NCBI RefSeq assembly: GCF_014836415.1
Contig: NZ_JACSQY010000001.1
Location: 186,001-250,000 of the forward strand
Reading direction: 5' to 3'
From: Sporosarcina gallistercoris
GTDB lineage: Bacteria; Bacillota; Bacilli; Bacillales_A; Planococcaceae
DNA length: 64,000 nt
Part shown: positions 28,040 to 35,873 of the stretch, one piece after another
How positions within the stretch are numbered: the stretch's first letter is position 1
Layout of the letters: every line of letters begins with the position of its first letter
Notes under the pieces: generated by a model
What the model was told of the DNA's origin: nothing
What the model saw: only the letters and a program-made list of their open reading frames with translations
Databases searched by the model: none
Made by a program: the position numbers and the translations under genes

Positions 28040-28139
28040 AGGTTTCCTCCGTCCCTGTCAATGTGATCAAGGCAGAATTATTCAATTAGTATCCAAGAAC
28101 ATATCTTACAGGTGCGATTCACAAAGATATCGCCCACTC

Positions 28140-28173
28140 ATTCACTATACCATTCAACATAGTGAATTGCCAA
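28140..28173 (-). promoter_or_regulatory. panBCD promoter with operator-like palindrome
   Basis: The -35 TTGGCA (28173-28168), 18-base spacer, and -10 TATAGT (28149-28144). A perfect 9-bp inverted repeat ATTCACTAT/ATAGTGAAT (28140-28148 and 28159-28167) covers the -10 and most of the spacer. No U run follows on either strand, so an operator fits better than a terminator of birA. Confidence 0.6.
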
Positions 28174-28188
28174 ATTGTTTTTCATTGT

Positions 28189-29169
28189 TCAGATAATGTG
28201 TATATCCGCTGAATAGATTCCACGTACCGTTCCATCGTCCAACACTACTTCAAGACGTCCGTCTTCCGAGATACCTCTCGCAGTCGCTTCATAGGTATCT
28301 TGGAGAGTCGATATACGAACACGTTTGCCGATGGAATCCGCATAACTCTCCCACAGGAGCTTAATAGGCGTGAACCCTTTATCCACATATAACGCAACAT
28401 ATAATTCCAAGTAATCCAAGACTTTAGCTGTCAACTTAGCACGGTTAACCGGTTGACCTTCTTCGATACTGAGGGATGTGGCAATTGCACGTATCTCTTC
28501 AGGGAAATCTTGTGACTGCTGATTGACGTTCATGCCGATTCCTAAGATGATTGCTTTGACACGATCGGGATCAGCTTGCAGCTCAGTCAGAATCCCTGTC
28601 AGTTTACGACCGCCCGCCAAAATGTCATTCGGCCATTTTATAGTGGGAGTGACTTCTGTCAGCTCCTCGATAGCCCGTACAATAGCGACTGCAGCAACAA
28701 GTGTCATTTGGGGGGCTTGCTGCGGAGTCAGTTCCGGTCGTGTAATGACACTCATCCAAATCCCTTTGCCTGCAGCCGAAGACCAAGGACGTGACAATCT
28801 GCCTTTGCCTGCCGTCTGCTCATCAGCAATTATGACCATCCCATCCGGAGCTCCATTTTGAGCTTCTTCGTGTGCAAGCATCTGTGTCGAAGGGCACGAT
28901 TCAATATGACGAATGGTCCGTCCATACTGTTTCGTCTGTAAAAACTGTTGGACAGCAGCAGGAAGTATAGTATCTGGTGAGTCGATCAGATAATACCCTC
29001 TTTTACGGATCGAGCCGATTTCATATCCTTCACTCTCAAGTTCTTTCACATATTTCCAGATAGCTGTGCGGGACACACCATACTCCTCCGCCAGTTGCTG
29101 ACCTGACACCGGATGATCTTTTCCTGCAGACATCCGTTTCAGTAACTCACTCTTTACATTCGTATTCAT
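28189..29169 (-). CDS. birA: biotin protein ligase / biotin operon repressor (class II BirA)
   Basis: This 326-residue protein has an N-terminal winged helix-turn-helix (about 5-60, with GVSRTAIWKYVKELE) that allows it to repress biotin genes, and a ligase domain with ADEQTAGKGRLSRPW (115-129) and KWPNDILAGGRKL. It attaches biotin to acetyl-CoA carboxylase and pyruvate carboxylase. ATG 29169 with AAGGAATGG overlaps the cca stop by 23 bases. It ends the ypjD-dapB-bshA-cca-birA series. Confidence 0.95.
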   Translation of the reverse strand: MNTNVKSELLKRMSAGKDHPVSGQQLAEEYGVSRTAIWKYVKELESEGYEIGSIRKRGYYLIDSPDTILPAAVQQFLQTKQYGRTIRHIESCPSTQMLAHEEAQNGAPDGMVIIADEQTAGKGRLSRPWSSAAGKGIWMSVITRPELTPQQAPQMTLVAAVAIVRAIEELTEVTPTIKWPNDILAGGRKLTGILTELQADPDRVKAIILGIGMNVNQQSQDFPEEIRAIATSLSIEEGQPVNRAKLTAKVLDYLELYVALYVDKGFTPIKLLWESYADSIGKRVRISTLQDTYEATARGISEDGRLEVVLDDGTVRGIYSADIHII

Positions 29170-30325
29170 GTAAAAACCATTCCTTTATCGCATAGTGTTC
29201 GTTCGGGATAACTCGATATAGGACCGCGTGTTCAATAGCTTGGATCGCCTCTCCAAGCCATCTCCCCCCTCTTCTTCCAGACCACTCCATTAACTCTTTC
29301 CCTTTTACAGCTAACTCTTGCTTTGAACGGATAGGCAGCAAGTCCATCGCCTTTCTGATCTCGTGTTCATCAATCGGTTGTTGGGTGGTCAATGAACCTA
29401 GCAGTTTTTCTACAGTCACCAATGTTGAACACTCCGCATTGTAATAATCCTCGATTGTATAAGACCTTAGCTGTCTGATTGTATAGAATTTCTGTACCGA
29501 CTGTAGAAACAATCGTTCCTTGTTTGACAATTTATATGCACTTACCACTTCAGATGCATCGAAGTGTCCTGCAATCATCAACGACGCCCATCCGTCAAGT
29601 GAGCTTCGGAAAGGACTGCATTGAAACCATTCATCTTGCTGAGCTGGATATAAAGGAAGCCCCTCTGACAACTTGGTTTCAGCAATCAACTCCAAAGCAC
29701 CGTAAGCAAATGCACCTTGAAACAGTTTATCGAACTCCGTTTTAATACGCTCTACAGAAAGGGTTTGAATGGTAGTATGCAATTCTGTAATCGATGCTTT
29801 TGTCGAGGAATCCAAATCAAAGCCTAGAACAGACACAAATCGCACAGCCCGGATCATCCGAAGTGCATCTTCACTAAAGCGTTCACTCGCATTCCCGACT
29901 GCCCGGATGGTTTTCTTCGATAGATCTTCTCTGCCGTGGAATGGATCGACTACTTCACCATCTATGCGAAGTGCAAGGGCATTGATGGTGAAATCACGCC
30001 TTTTAAGATCCTCTTCCAGTGATGTGACAAATTGGACCTCATCCGGCCGACGATTATCAGAATATGTCCCTTCAGTCCGATAGGTGGTCACTTCAATCGG
30101 CTCCCCTGATTCAATGACCAGTACCGTGCCGTGCTCTGTTCCAAGATCAATTGTATTCTTGAAAACGGATTTCACCTGTTCAGGCGTGGCCGAAGTGGCA
30201 ATGTCGATATCCTTAGGCTCTTTACCAAGCAGAGCATCACGCACAGCTCCCCCCACAAAAACCGCTTCGTAGCCTGCATCGTTCAGAAGTGCAATAACTT
30301 TACGGCTTTGACTAGTTCCAAACAT
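29147..30325 (-). CDS. cca: CCA-adding tRNA nucleotidyltransferase
   Basis: A class II nucleotidyltransferase of 392 residues that adds or repairs the 3' CCA of tRNAs. It shows GGAVRDALLG, the metal-binding DIDIA, RRDFTINALAL, and the ERFSEDALRMIRAVRF segment. No HD phosphatase domain is visible. ATG 30325 is chosen because GAAGGAATG precedes it; it starts just inside the bshA stop region. A longer in-frame start at 30379 would overlap bshA by 53 bases and add residues unlike the family. Confidence 0.94.
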   Translation of the reverse strand: MFGTSQSRKVIALLNDAGYEAVFVGGAVRDALLGKEPKDIDIATSATPEQVKSVFKNTIDLGTEHGTVLVIESGEPIEVTTYRTEGTYSDNRRPDEVQFVTSLEEDLKRRDFTINALALRIDGEVVDPFHGREDLSKKTIRAVGNASERFSEDALRMIRAVRFVSVLGFDLDSSTKASITELHTTIQTLSVERIKTEFDKLFQGAFAYGALELIAETKLSEGLPLYPAQQDEWFQCSPFRSSLDGWASLMIAGHFDASEVVSAYKLSNKERLFLQSVQKFYTIRQLRSYTIEDYYNAECSTLVTVEKLLGSLTTQQPIDEHEIRKAMDLLPIRSKQELAVKGKELMEWSGRRGGRWLGEAIQAIEHAVLYRVIPNEHYAIKEWFLHEYECKE

Positions 30326-30326
30326 A

Positions 30327-31463
30327 TTAGCATTCCTTCTTTTGCAAGTCATAATAAAGCTTTTCATATTGAGCAACAATTGTGTCCGAGGCGAATTTCC
30401 CTTTCACGCTTTCCATCGCCTGCTCTTTCATCTTTTGATGCAAGACACTGTCACTTAATATACGAAGCGTTTTCTCTGCAATCGCATCCGGGTCACCGAT
30501 CGGCACAATATGTCCATTCATGCCTTCTTCAATCACTTCAGGGATACCTCCGGCGGTTGTACCGACTGCTGGTACCCCGCATGCGAATGCTTCTAATAAC
30601 ACAAGACCGAATGCTTCTTTTTCTGAAGGGAGTACCATGACATCACTGAACGATAGAAGTTCCGGCAAGTCGTCACGTCTGCCAGTGAATAACACATGAT
30701 CAGTAACTCCCAGCATGTCCACCAACCTTCTGATTCTAGGCATTTCAGGTCCCTCTCCTACTAAAAGAAGTTTGGCCGGAAGTTTTTCTGTAACCTGTGC
30801 AAAAGCCCGGATCAGATCAGGAATTCTCTTGACACTTCTGAAATTTGAAATGTGGATGATTACTTTTTCGTCTTGCTGAATACCTAAATCGCCGCGTAAC
30901 GTTCCCGATTCCACAGGGTGATACTTTTCTTCATCAATGAAATTGTAAATTGTTAAAATGTCTTTAGCAGGTTCAATCAGCTCGATGGTTTCTTTCCGAA
31001 GCGATTCAGAAACTGCAGTCGTAATATCCGATTTGTCAATGCCGTACTTGACTGTGTTGCGCAGTGCCGGATCGTGTCCTAGAATGGTCACGTCTGTTCC
31101 GTGCAGCGTCGTGATGATCCCGATGTCCGATTGGATCATGTCTTTCGCCAATACGGCTGAGACCGCATGCGGCACGGCATAATGAACGTGGAGCAGATCT
31201 AATTGCTGTTCCTCCACGACTTGTCCGATGCGGTTCGCAAGTGCGATGTCATACGGAGGATACTTGAATACTGCATACCCATCTATTCTCACTTCATGAA
31301 AATGGATATTTTCATGAGGCTCATTGTATCGAAATGGCAAACTAGAGGTAATGAAGTGAATTTCATGACCTCTTGCTGCCATTTTAATAGCGAGCTCAGT
31401 AGCTACTACTCCTGATCCTCCTAAGGATGGATAGCATATGACACCAATTTTCAATCGTTCCAT
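30327..31463 (-). CDS. bshA: bacillithiol synthesis glycosyltransferase BshA
   Basis: This 378-residue GT4-family enzyme transfers GlcNAc from UDP-GlcNAc to L-malate, the first step of bacillithiol synthesis. The N-terminus KIGVICYPSLGGSGVVATEL is typical of BshA, and the C-terminal donor-binding E-x7-E segment EKEAFGLVLLEAFACG is present. It sits directly beside dapB. bshB1, normally the next-door deacetylase gene in Bacillus, is missing here, so this cell must use an unlinked BshB. YpdA at 62508 is a bacillithiol-disulfide reductase and supports active use of the thiol. Confidence 0.94.
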   Translation of the reverse strand: MERLKIGVICYPSLGGSGVVATELAIKMAARGHEIHFITSSLPFRYNEPHENIHFHEVRIDGYAVFKYPPYDIALANRIGQVVEEQQLDLLHVHYAVPHAVSAVLAKDMIQSDIGIITTLHGTDVTILGHDPALRNTVKYGIDKSDITTAVSESLRKETIELIEPAKDILTIYNFIDEEKYHPVESGTLRGDLGIQQDEKVIIHISNFRSVKRIPDLIRAFAQVTEKLPAKLLLVGEGPEMPRIRRLVDMLGVTDHVLFTGRRDDLPELLSFSDVMVLPSEKEAFGLVLLEAFACGVPAVGTTAGGIPEVIEEGMNGHIVPIGDPDAIAEKTLRILSDSVLHQKMKEQAMESVKGKFASDTIVAQYEKLYYDLQKKEC

Positions 31464-31495
31464 CCCATCATCCCTTACGTTATAAATTTCCTAAA

Positions 31496-32293
31496 TTAGA
31501 TAAGCTGCTCTAATCCATTGATAAACTGTTCATTTCGTACAGATTCTCGCACCGCAAGAAGAACACCTGGCATGAAACTTTTACGGTCAAACGAATCATG
31601 GCGTATGGAGAGCAACTCTCCCTCGCCCCCAAGCAACACTTGCTGATGGGCAAGCAATCCCGGTAAACGGACACTGTGGATTTTCATCCCTTGTACGTCA
31701 GCTCCTCTTGCGCCATAGGCATTCACCTGTTCATCCGGATGACCTTGTAAATGGGGTGTTCTTACTTTTGAAATCATATCAGCCGTTTTCACTGCTGTTC
31801 CAGAAGGGGCATCCAGCTTCCGGTCATGATGCATTTCAATAATTTCCACATCCCCAAGATAATGAGCAGCTTGCGCGGCAAACTTCATCATCAGGACTGC
31901 ACCGATTGAAAAGTTCGGGGCCAAAATACAAGACAACCCTTTTTGTTCACTCATCTTTTTCAACTGATCAATCTCTTCCATTGTTAGACCCGATGTCCCG
32001 ATAACAGGACGTATGCCGAGCGTGATTGCTTTCTGCGCATTTGGGAAAACAGCTTCCGGATCCGTTAGATCCAGAAGCACATCAGGCTGTTCAGTTTCTG
32101 CTAGTTCCGCAATAGAAGTATACACCCGGACTCCTTGCGACTGTTCTATAAGCGTCCCATCATTTATGTACCAACCATCGTATTTATAGTCAAGAGCCCC
32201 TACAAACTCCATATCAGGTGCTTCAGCGATTGCTACTGCTGCTGTACTCCCCATTCTTCCACGGGCGCCTGCGATTGCGACACGGATTGTCAT
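31496..32293 (-). CDS. dapB: 4-hydroxy-tetrahydrodipicolinate reductase
   Basis: This 265-residue NAD(P)H-dependent enzyme of the diaminopimelate/lysine pathway also supplies dipicolinate for spores. It has a Rossmann motif GARGRMG (8-14), GTSG, and the catalytic signature EMHHDRKLDAPSGTA. ATG 32293 follows GGGGGAAG and overlaps the ypjD stop by 4 bases. mgsA, adjacent in B. subtilis, is absent. Confidence 0.96.
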   Translation of the reverse strand: MTIRVAIAGARGRMGSTAAVAIAEAPDMEFVGALDYKYDGWYINDGTLIEQSQGVRVYTSIAELAETEQPDVLLDLTDPEAVFPNAQKAITLGIRPVIGTSGLTMEEIDQLKKMSEQKGLSCILAPNFSIGAVLMMKFAAQAAHYLGDVEIIEMHHDRKLDAPSGTAVKTADMISKVRTPHLQGHPDEQVNAYGARGADVQGMKIHSVRLPGLLAHQQVLLGGEGELLSIRHDSFDRKSFMPGVLLAVRESVRNEQFINGLEQLI

Positions 32294-32619
32294 TCAACTT
32301 CCCCCTTTTTCGTCCAACGGTCTGCGTCACGCGTTTTAAACTTATTAAGAACGGTATCCAACGCCTCCGTCAACTCAATCCCTTGAGCGTTCGCAAAACA
32401 GATGAGTACAAATAACAGATCACCCGTCTCTTCAGTTAAGGTACTCACGTCTTCAGTACTCTTCTTTTTTTTCATACCATATACGTGCTGGACTTCTCTT
32501 GATAGTTCACCAAGTTCTTCTGTCAAACGGGCTATGAGCTCCATTGGTGGAAAATACCCTTCTTTAAAGCTTGAGATGTACGCATCCACCTCTTTTTGCA
32601 TATTGCTCATCGTCTTCAA
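32290..32619 (-). CDS. ypjD: MazG-like nucleotide pyrophosphohydrolase YpjD
   Basis: A protein of about 109 residues of the all-alpha NTP pyrophosphatase superfamily. The metal-binding E-x2-E and E-x2-D pairs are visible in LTEELGELSREV and LTEETGDLLFVLI. It probably hydrolyses non-canonical or excess dNTPs. The start is best read as TTG 32619, with AAAGGTG 8 bases upstream, giving MKTMSNMQKEVD; GTG 32628 is too close to the SD. First gene of an operon with dapB, bshA, cca and birA. Confidence 0.87.
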   Translation of the reverse strand: MKTMSNMQKEVDAYISSFKEGYFPPMELIARLTEELGELSREVQHVYGMKKKKSTEDVSTLTEETGDLLFVLICFANAQGIELTEALDTVLNKFKTRDADRWTKKGEVE

Positions 32620-32642
32620 TTCACTCACACCTTTCTTTACTT

Positions 32643-32671
32643 ATCGTATTCATTCATCTTCCTATTGTCAA
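32643..32671 (-). promoter_or_regulatory. promoter of ypjD-dapB-bshA-cca-birA (TTGACA-17-TACGAT)
   Basis: A consensus -35 TTGACA (32671-32666), 17-base spacer and -10 TACGAT (32648-32643). Initiation is expected at about 32636. It shares its -35 with the divergent yitT promoter. Confidence 0.75.
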
Positions 32672-32693
32672 AATATATTGGATAGCTGATAAT
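32665..32693 (+). promoter_or_regulatory. promoter of yitT-family gene (TTGTCA-17-GATAAT)
   Basis: The -35 TTGTCA (32665-32670), 17-base spacer and -10 GATAAT (32688-32693). Its -35 overlaps five of six bases of the opposite-strand TTGACA. Confidence 0.7.
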
Positions 32694-32722
32694 AACACTA
32701 GTGCTTTCAGGGGAGTGATGGA

Positions 32723-33607
32723 ATGTTCAATGAAATATTCAAGGATATCAAGGTTAAAAATTTGTTTTTCATCGTCCTCGGTGCTGCGATTTTCAGCTTC
32801 GGGCTCGTTCATTTCAATATTCAAAACGAGTTAGCAGAAGGCGGATTCACAGGAATTACGTTGATTCTATTTTTTGCATTCAAGTGGGATCCCGCCATTA
32901 TGAATTTAGTGCTCAACATTCCTATGTTCGTCATAGGATGGCGTATGCTAGGAAAACGTATATTCACCTATACAGTAGTTGGGACCCTCGCAGTCTCTGT
33001 TTTTCTAAAGGTGTTCATGAAGTATCAGATCGATATCCACCTTGAAGGGGACATGTTCCTCGTTTCGTTATTCGCTGGTGTCTTTATCGGTGTGGGGCTA
33101 GGAATCATCTTTAGATTCGGAGGGACAACTGGAGGCGTAGACATTATCGCACGTCTCGCACAAATCCATTGGGGATGGAGTATCGGGAAAACGATGTTCA
33201 TGTTCGATGCCGCGGTTATTCTAGTCTCTTGGTACGTCTACCTCGATCATCGTTCTGTCATGTACACACTTGTTGCGTTGTTTGTCGGTGCTCGTGTGAT
33301 TGACTTCGTGCAAGAAGGAGCATACGCGGCAAGAGGAGCGTTCATCATTTCGGATCACCAAGATGCCATTGCAACTAAAATCGCACTGGAAATGGATCGC
33401 GGTGTGACTGTTTTCAAAGGATACGGCCACTTCACGAAAGCGGATCGCAGTATTTTATACTGTGTTATTGCAAAAAACGAAATCATGAGGATGAAAAACA
33501 TTATCACCTCTATAGATCCGCATGCTTTTGTCTCCGTTTCAGAAGTGCACGATGTCATGGGAGAAGGCTTTACGTTAGATGAACAAAAACAACCGATTGT
33601 CAGATAA
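32723..33607 (+). CDS. YitT-family membrane protein (YpjC-like, DUF161 + DUF2179)
   Basis: This 294-residue protein has about five membrane segments in its first 210 residues (starting with NLFFIVLGAAIFSFGLVHF), containing the family's GGTTGGVDIIA region, and a cytoplasmic DUF2179 domain (about 225-285). The role is unknown; homologues are proposed transporters or membrane sensors. ATG 32723 follows GGGGAGTG. It is transcribed alone from its own promoter and closed by a bidirectional terminator. In B. subtilis ypjC lies at this locus next to ypjB; ypjB is absent here. Confidence 0.85.
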   Translation: MFNEIFKDIKVKNLFFIVLGAAIFSFGLVHFNIQNELAEGGFTGITLILFFAFKWDPAIMNLVLNIPMFVIGWRMLGKRIFTYTVVGTLAVSVFLKVFMKYQIDIHLEGDMFLVSLFAGVFIGVGLGIIFRFGGTTGGVDIIARLAQIHWGWSIGKTMFMFDAAVILVSWYVYLDHRSVMYTLVALFVGARVIDFVQEGAYAARGAFIISDHQDAIATKIALEMDRGVTVFKGYGHFTKADRSILYCVIAKNEIMRMKNIITSIDPHAFVSVSEVHDVMGEGFTLDEQKQPIVR

Positions 33608-33612
33608 AAAAC

Positions 33613-33640
33613 GCCCACCGCTGAAAAAATCAGCGGGGGC
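33613..33640. terminator. bidirectional terminator between yitT-family gene and yugP
   Basis: Stem gccc-(a)-ccgctga with tcagcggggg c, loop of five A, U tracts of six on both strands. It lies between convergent stop codons. Confidence 0.9.
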
Positions 33641-33645
33641 ATTTT

Positions 33646-34317
33646 TTAGTCCCGATTCAGGAAAATCGTTACAAGGCGCAGTAATTCAAGTACGGCTACA
33701 GCAGCGGCAGCAACATAGGTCATTGCGGCTGCACTTAACACTTTTTTCGCATGGGGTTCTTCTTCGTTTCGAATAATCCCTAGTTCTACAATTTGAGTCA
33801 TCGCTCTGCTTGAAGCATTGAATTCAACCGGCAGTGTGACGATCTGAAAGACGACTCCAACCGCCATCATTATGATTCCGATACCTAATAAACTGTTCAT
33901 GCTCGAAAAGATCAGCCCCGCCATGATAAAGAACCAGCTAGCGTTTGAAGTGATCCCTGCTACCGGAGCAAGGCGATGTCTAAAACGCAGGAACGAATAC
34001 GCTTCTTTGTCTTGGATCGCGTGTCCTACTTCGTGTGCAGCTACAGCAGTCCCTGCGACAGATGCTTCGTGATAGTTCTGACTCGACAGTGCAACAATTT
34101 TCGTTACTGGGTTGTAATGATCACTTAAAACCCCTTGTGTTTCAACGACTTTCACATCTTGTAGACCATTGTGATCCAAAATTAGACGAGCGACTTGAGC
34201 TCCTGTCATCCCGGAAGTGGAACGCACTTTTGAATACTTGTTATACGTACTTTTAACTTTGAACTGTGCATACAATGGCAACAAAATAATGATGCCTAAA
34301 TACACTAAGAAATTCAA
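33646..34317 (-). CDS. yugP: YugP-type membrane zinc metallopeptidase
   Basis: This 223-residue protein has an N-terminal membrane segment, a zinc-binding H95-E96-x2-H99 in AAHEVGHAI, and further membrane segments (about 115-160 and 195-215). The family (peptidase_M48-like/Zn_peptidase_2) is of unknown substrate. The start is TTG 34317 with GAAAGGGTG upstream. It is monocistronic. In B. subtilis yugP lies elsewhere, so its presence between the ypjC and ypjA homologues is a local rearrangement. Confidence 0.87.
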   Translation of the reverse strand: MNFLVYLGIIILLPLYAQFKVKSTYNKYSKVRSTSGMTGAQVARLILDHNGLQDVKVVETQGVLSDHYNPVTKIVALSSQNYHEASVAGTAVAAHEVGHAIQDKEAYSFLRFRHRLAPVAGITSNASWFFIMAGLIFSSMNSLLGIGIIMMAVGVVFQIVTLPVEFNASSRAMTQIVELGIIRNEEEPHAKKVLSAAAMTYVAAAAVAVLELLRLVTIFLNRD

Positions 34318-34376
34318 CGGTTTCTCACCCTTTCTCTACTCTCTATTTTAAAGTGCCGGAAAGTGACTCGCAACTT

Positions 34377-35003
34377 TTAAGATACTTGTTGTGTTTGTAC
34401 TGTTACAATTTTATGACGGCGCTTCCAATTCCATACCGCAAGCGCGATACACCCGATGGATAACCAAAAAGTGAAATAGCCTATATTGTCGATGAACTTC
34501 ATGAGGTCACCATAAATAGGCATTTGCCCGAAAACATAATCGATCACGTCATTATGCAACGTCCAAATGACCGCTAACATAATCGAGATAAGCCCGAATT
34601 TATAGTTCCTCCAATATAGGACGCCCTGAAGAGCCATGGCACCATGGGAGATGACAAGCATCCATCCTGCCGCACCGATCGAACCGGTTTCGTTCAATGT
34701 GAGTAGGTTCATTACTACTGCCCATACACCATATTTTACTAAGGTGATGAACGCAAGTGCTTCGAATAATCTGAAATTAGTATTCAGCAACCATCCAATG
34801 ATCACAAAACAGAAAAACAGACTAGCTGTTGGGCTATCCGGCACAAATATCCAAAAAATCGGTTCTGTAATTTCCAATTGCCACATATACCAATCGTAGC
34901 CGTATACAGTTCCTATAATATTAATGAACAATAATATCCATAAGAAGGATTTATTGAACAACATCATTTTTATCCAAGTTATTGCAAGTTGCAAACCGAT
35001 CAC
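34377..35003 (-). CDS. ypjA: YpjA-like DUF1405 membrane protein
   Basis: A protein of about 208 residues with six or seven predicted membrane segments, no catalytic motif seen, and a basic C-terminal tail (WKRRHK). It matches YpjA (DUF1405) by character and by its place after qcrC. GTG 35003 is used; TTG 34994 with GGAG spaced 8 bases is an equally good start. The function is unknown; the location next to the qcr operon suggests a membrane or respiratory role only by context. Confidence 0.8.
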   Translation of the reverse strand: MIGLQLAITWIKMMLFNKSFLWILLFINIIGTVYGYDWYMWQLEITEPIFWIFVPDSPTASLFFCFVIIGWLLNTNFRLFEALAFITLVKYGVWAVVMNLLTLNETGSIGAAGWMLVISHGAMALQGVLYWRNYKFGLISIMLAVIWTLHNDVIDYVFGQMPIYGDLMKFIDNIGYFTFWLSIGCIALAVWNWKRRHKIVTVQTQQVS

Positions 35004-35037
35004 TCCATGCCCTGCAGAATGCGAATATATGTATAAA

Positions 35038-35063
35038 AAAGGAGTCAGTTTCCTGACTCCTTT
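35038..35063 (-). terminator. terminator of qcrABC
   Basis: An 11-bp stem (aaaggagtcag with ctgactccttt), 4-base loop, then a U run on the minus strand, 5 bases past the qcrC stop. Confidence 0.9.
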
Positions 35064-35067
35064 CTTG

Positions 35068-35832
35068 TTATTCTTTACCTAGGTTCGAGATGAACTCAGC
35101 CATAGTCGCCAAGTCTTCATCGGAACCATCCCATTGGTCTGCCGGCATTGTTCCAATACCTTCATGGGCGATTTTTTCAATCTCTTCCGGTGTAAGTCCA
35201 GTATCCGTCAGTGGAAGACCCAATCCACCTTGGAACTGATCTCCGTGACACCCGATACAGCTGGAACCTTGGTAGATCTTATACCCCTCAGCTTCTGTAT
35301 CAAATTCAACTTCTTCAACAATAGCTCCTTGAGCTTTTGCTTTTTCCCAGTCATGGTTCACAACAGATTCCCATGTGAGATAGAAAATAGCCGCAAACGC
35401 CAGAAGCATAAAGCCTGTTGGCAAAGGACGCTTCCAAGGGCTGCGTTCTTTTGAAGTATCCATGAAAGGAACGAGCATTAACGCACCAACTGCAAGCCCT
35501 GGAACTACAATCGCTCCAATGACGTTGAATGGACCAGAGGCAAATTCATACTTCAGCAACTGGTACATGAAAAGGAAATACCAGTCTGGAAGAGGAATGT
35601 AAGTCGTATCCGTCGGATCCGCTTGACGCTCAAGCGGTGATGGATGCGCAAGTGTAATAATCAAATAACCGATTAGGAAGATCGCACCGACCATCCACTC
35701 TTTCAAGAGGAAGTTTGGCCAGAAGGCTTCCGTTTTACCCGGATATTCGGAATAGTCTTTAGGTACGTTGGATTTCCGATTCGCCTTAATACGCGAATCA
35801 CCAACGAATTTCATGCCTTTTCCGTGTTGCAT
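35068..35832 (-). CDS. qcrC: menaquinol:cytochrome c reductase, cytochrome b/c subunit
   Basis: This 254-residue subunit fuses subunit IV-like membrane helices (about 46-160) with a C-terminal cytochrome c domain carrying the haem site C192-x2-C195-H196. This fusion is typical of Bacillales bc complexes. It passes electrons from the Rieske centre to cytochrome c. ATG 35832 follows AAGGAGGG. Last gene of qcrABC. Confidence 0.97.
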   Translation of the reverse strand: MQHGKGMKFVGDSRIKANRKSNVPKDYSEYPGKTEAFWPNFLLKEWMVGAIFLIGYLIITLAHPSPLERQADPTDTTYIPLPDWYFLFMYQLLKYEFASGPFNVIGAIVVPGLAVGALMLVPFMDTSKERSPWKRPLPTGFMLLAFAAIFYLTWESVVNHDWEKAKAQGAIVEEVEFDTEAEGYKIYQGSSCIGCHGDQFQGGLGLPLTDTGLTPEEIEKIAHEGIGTMPADQWDGSDEDLATMAEFISNLGKE

Positions 35833-35873
35833 CTTGTTCCCTCCTTAGTGAGAAATCATGGTGAAATCCGGTT

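Larger units (their letters stand above)
27977..28137 (-). promoter_or_regulatory. structured 5' leader of panBCD (candidate attenuator or riboswitch)
   Basis: About 190 bases separate the predicted start of transcription (about 28137) from panB. The first part can form two mutually exclusive stems: GCGAT/ATCGC (28114-28118 with 28129-28133) or ATATCTT/AAGATAT (28101-28107 with 28124-28130). A Rho-independent terminator follows at 27990-28022. A GACAG...CTGTC pairing upstream could compete with it. The published pan RNA motif is found upstream of panB in Firmicutes; I cannot confirm a match by eye. Confidence 0.55.

Noticed and set aside
30131..30640. 169-aa plus-strand ORF
   Set aside because: Antisense to cca and bshA and spans their junction, both of which are clear genes.
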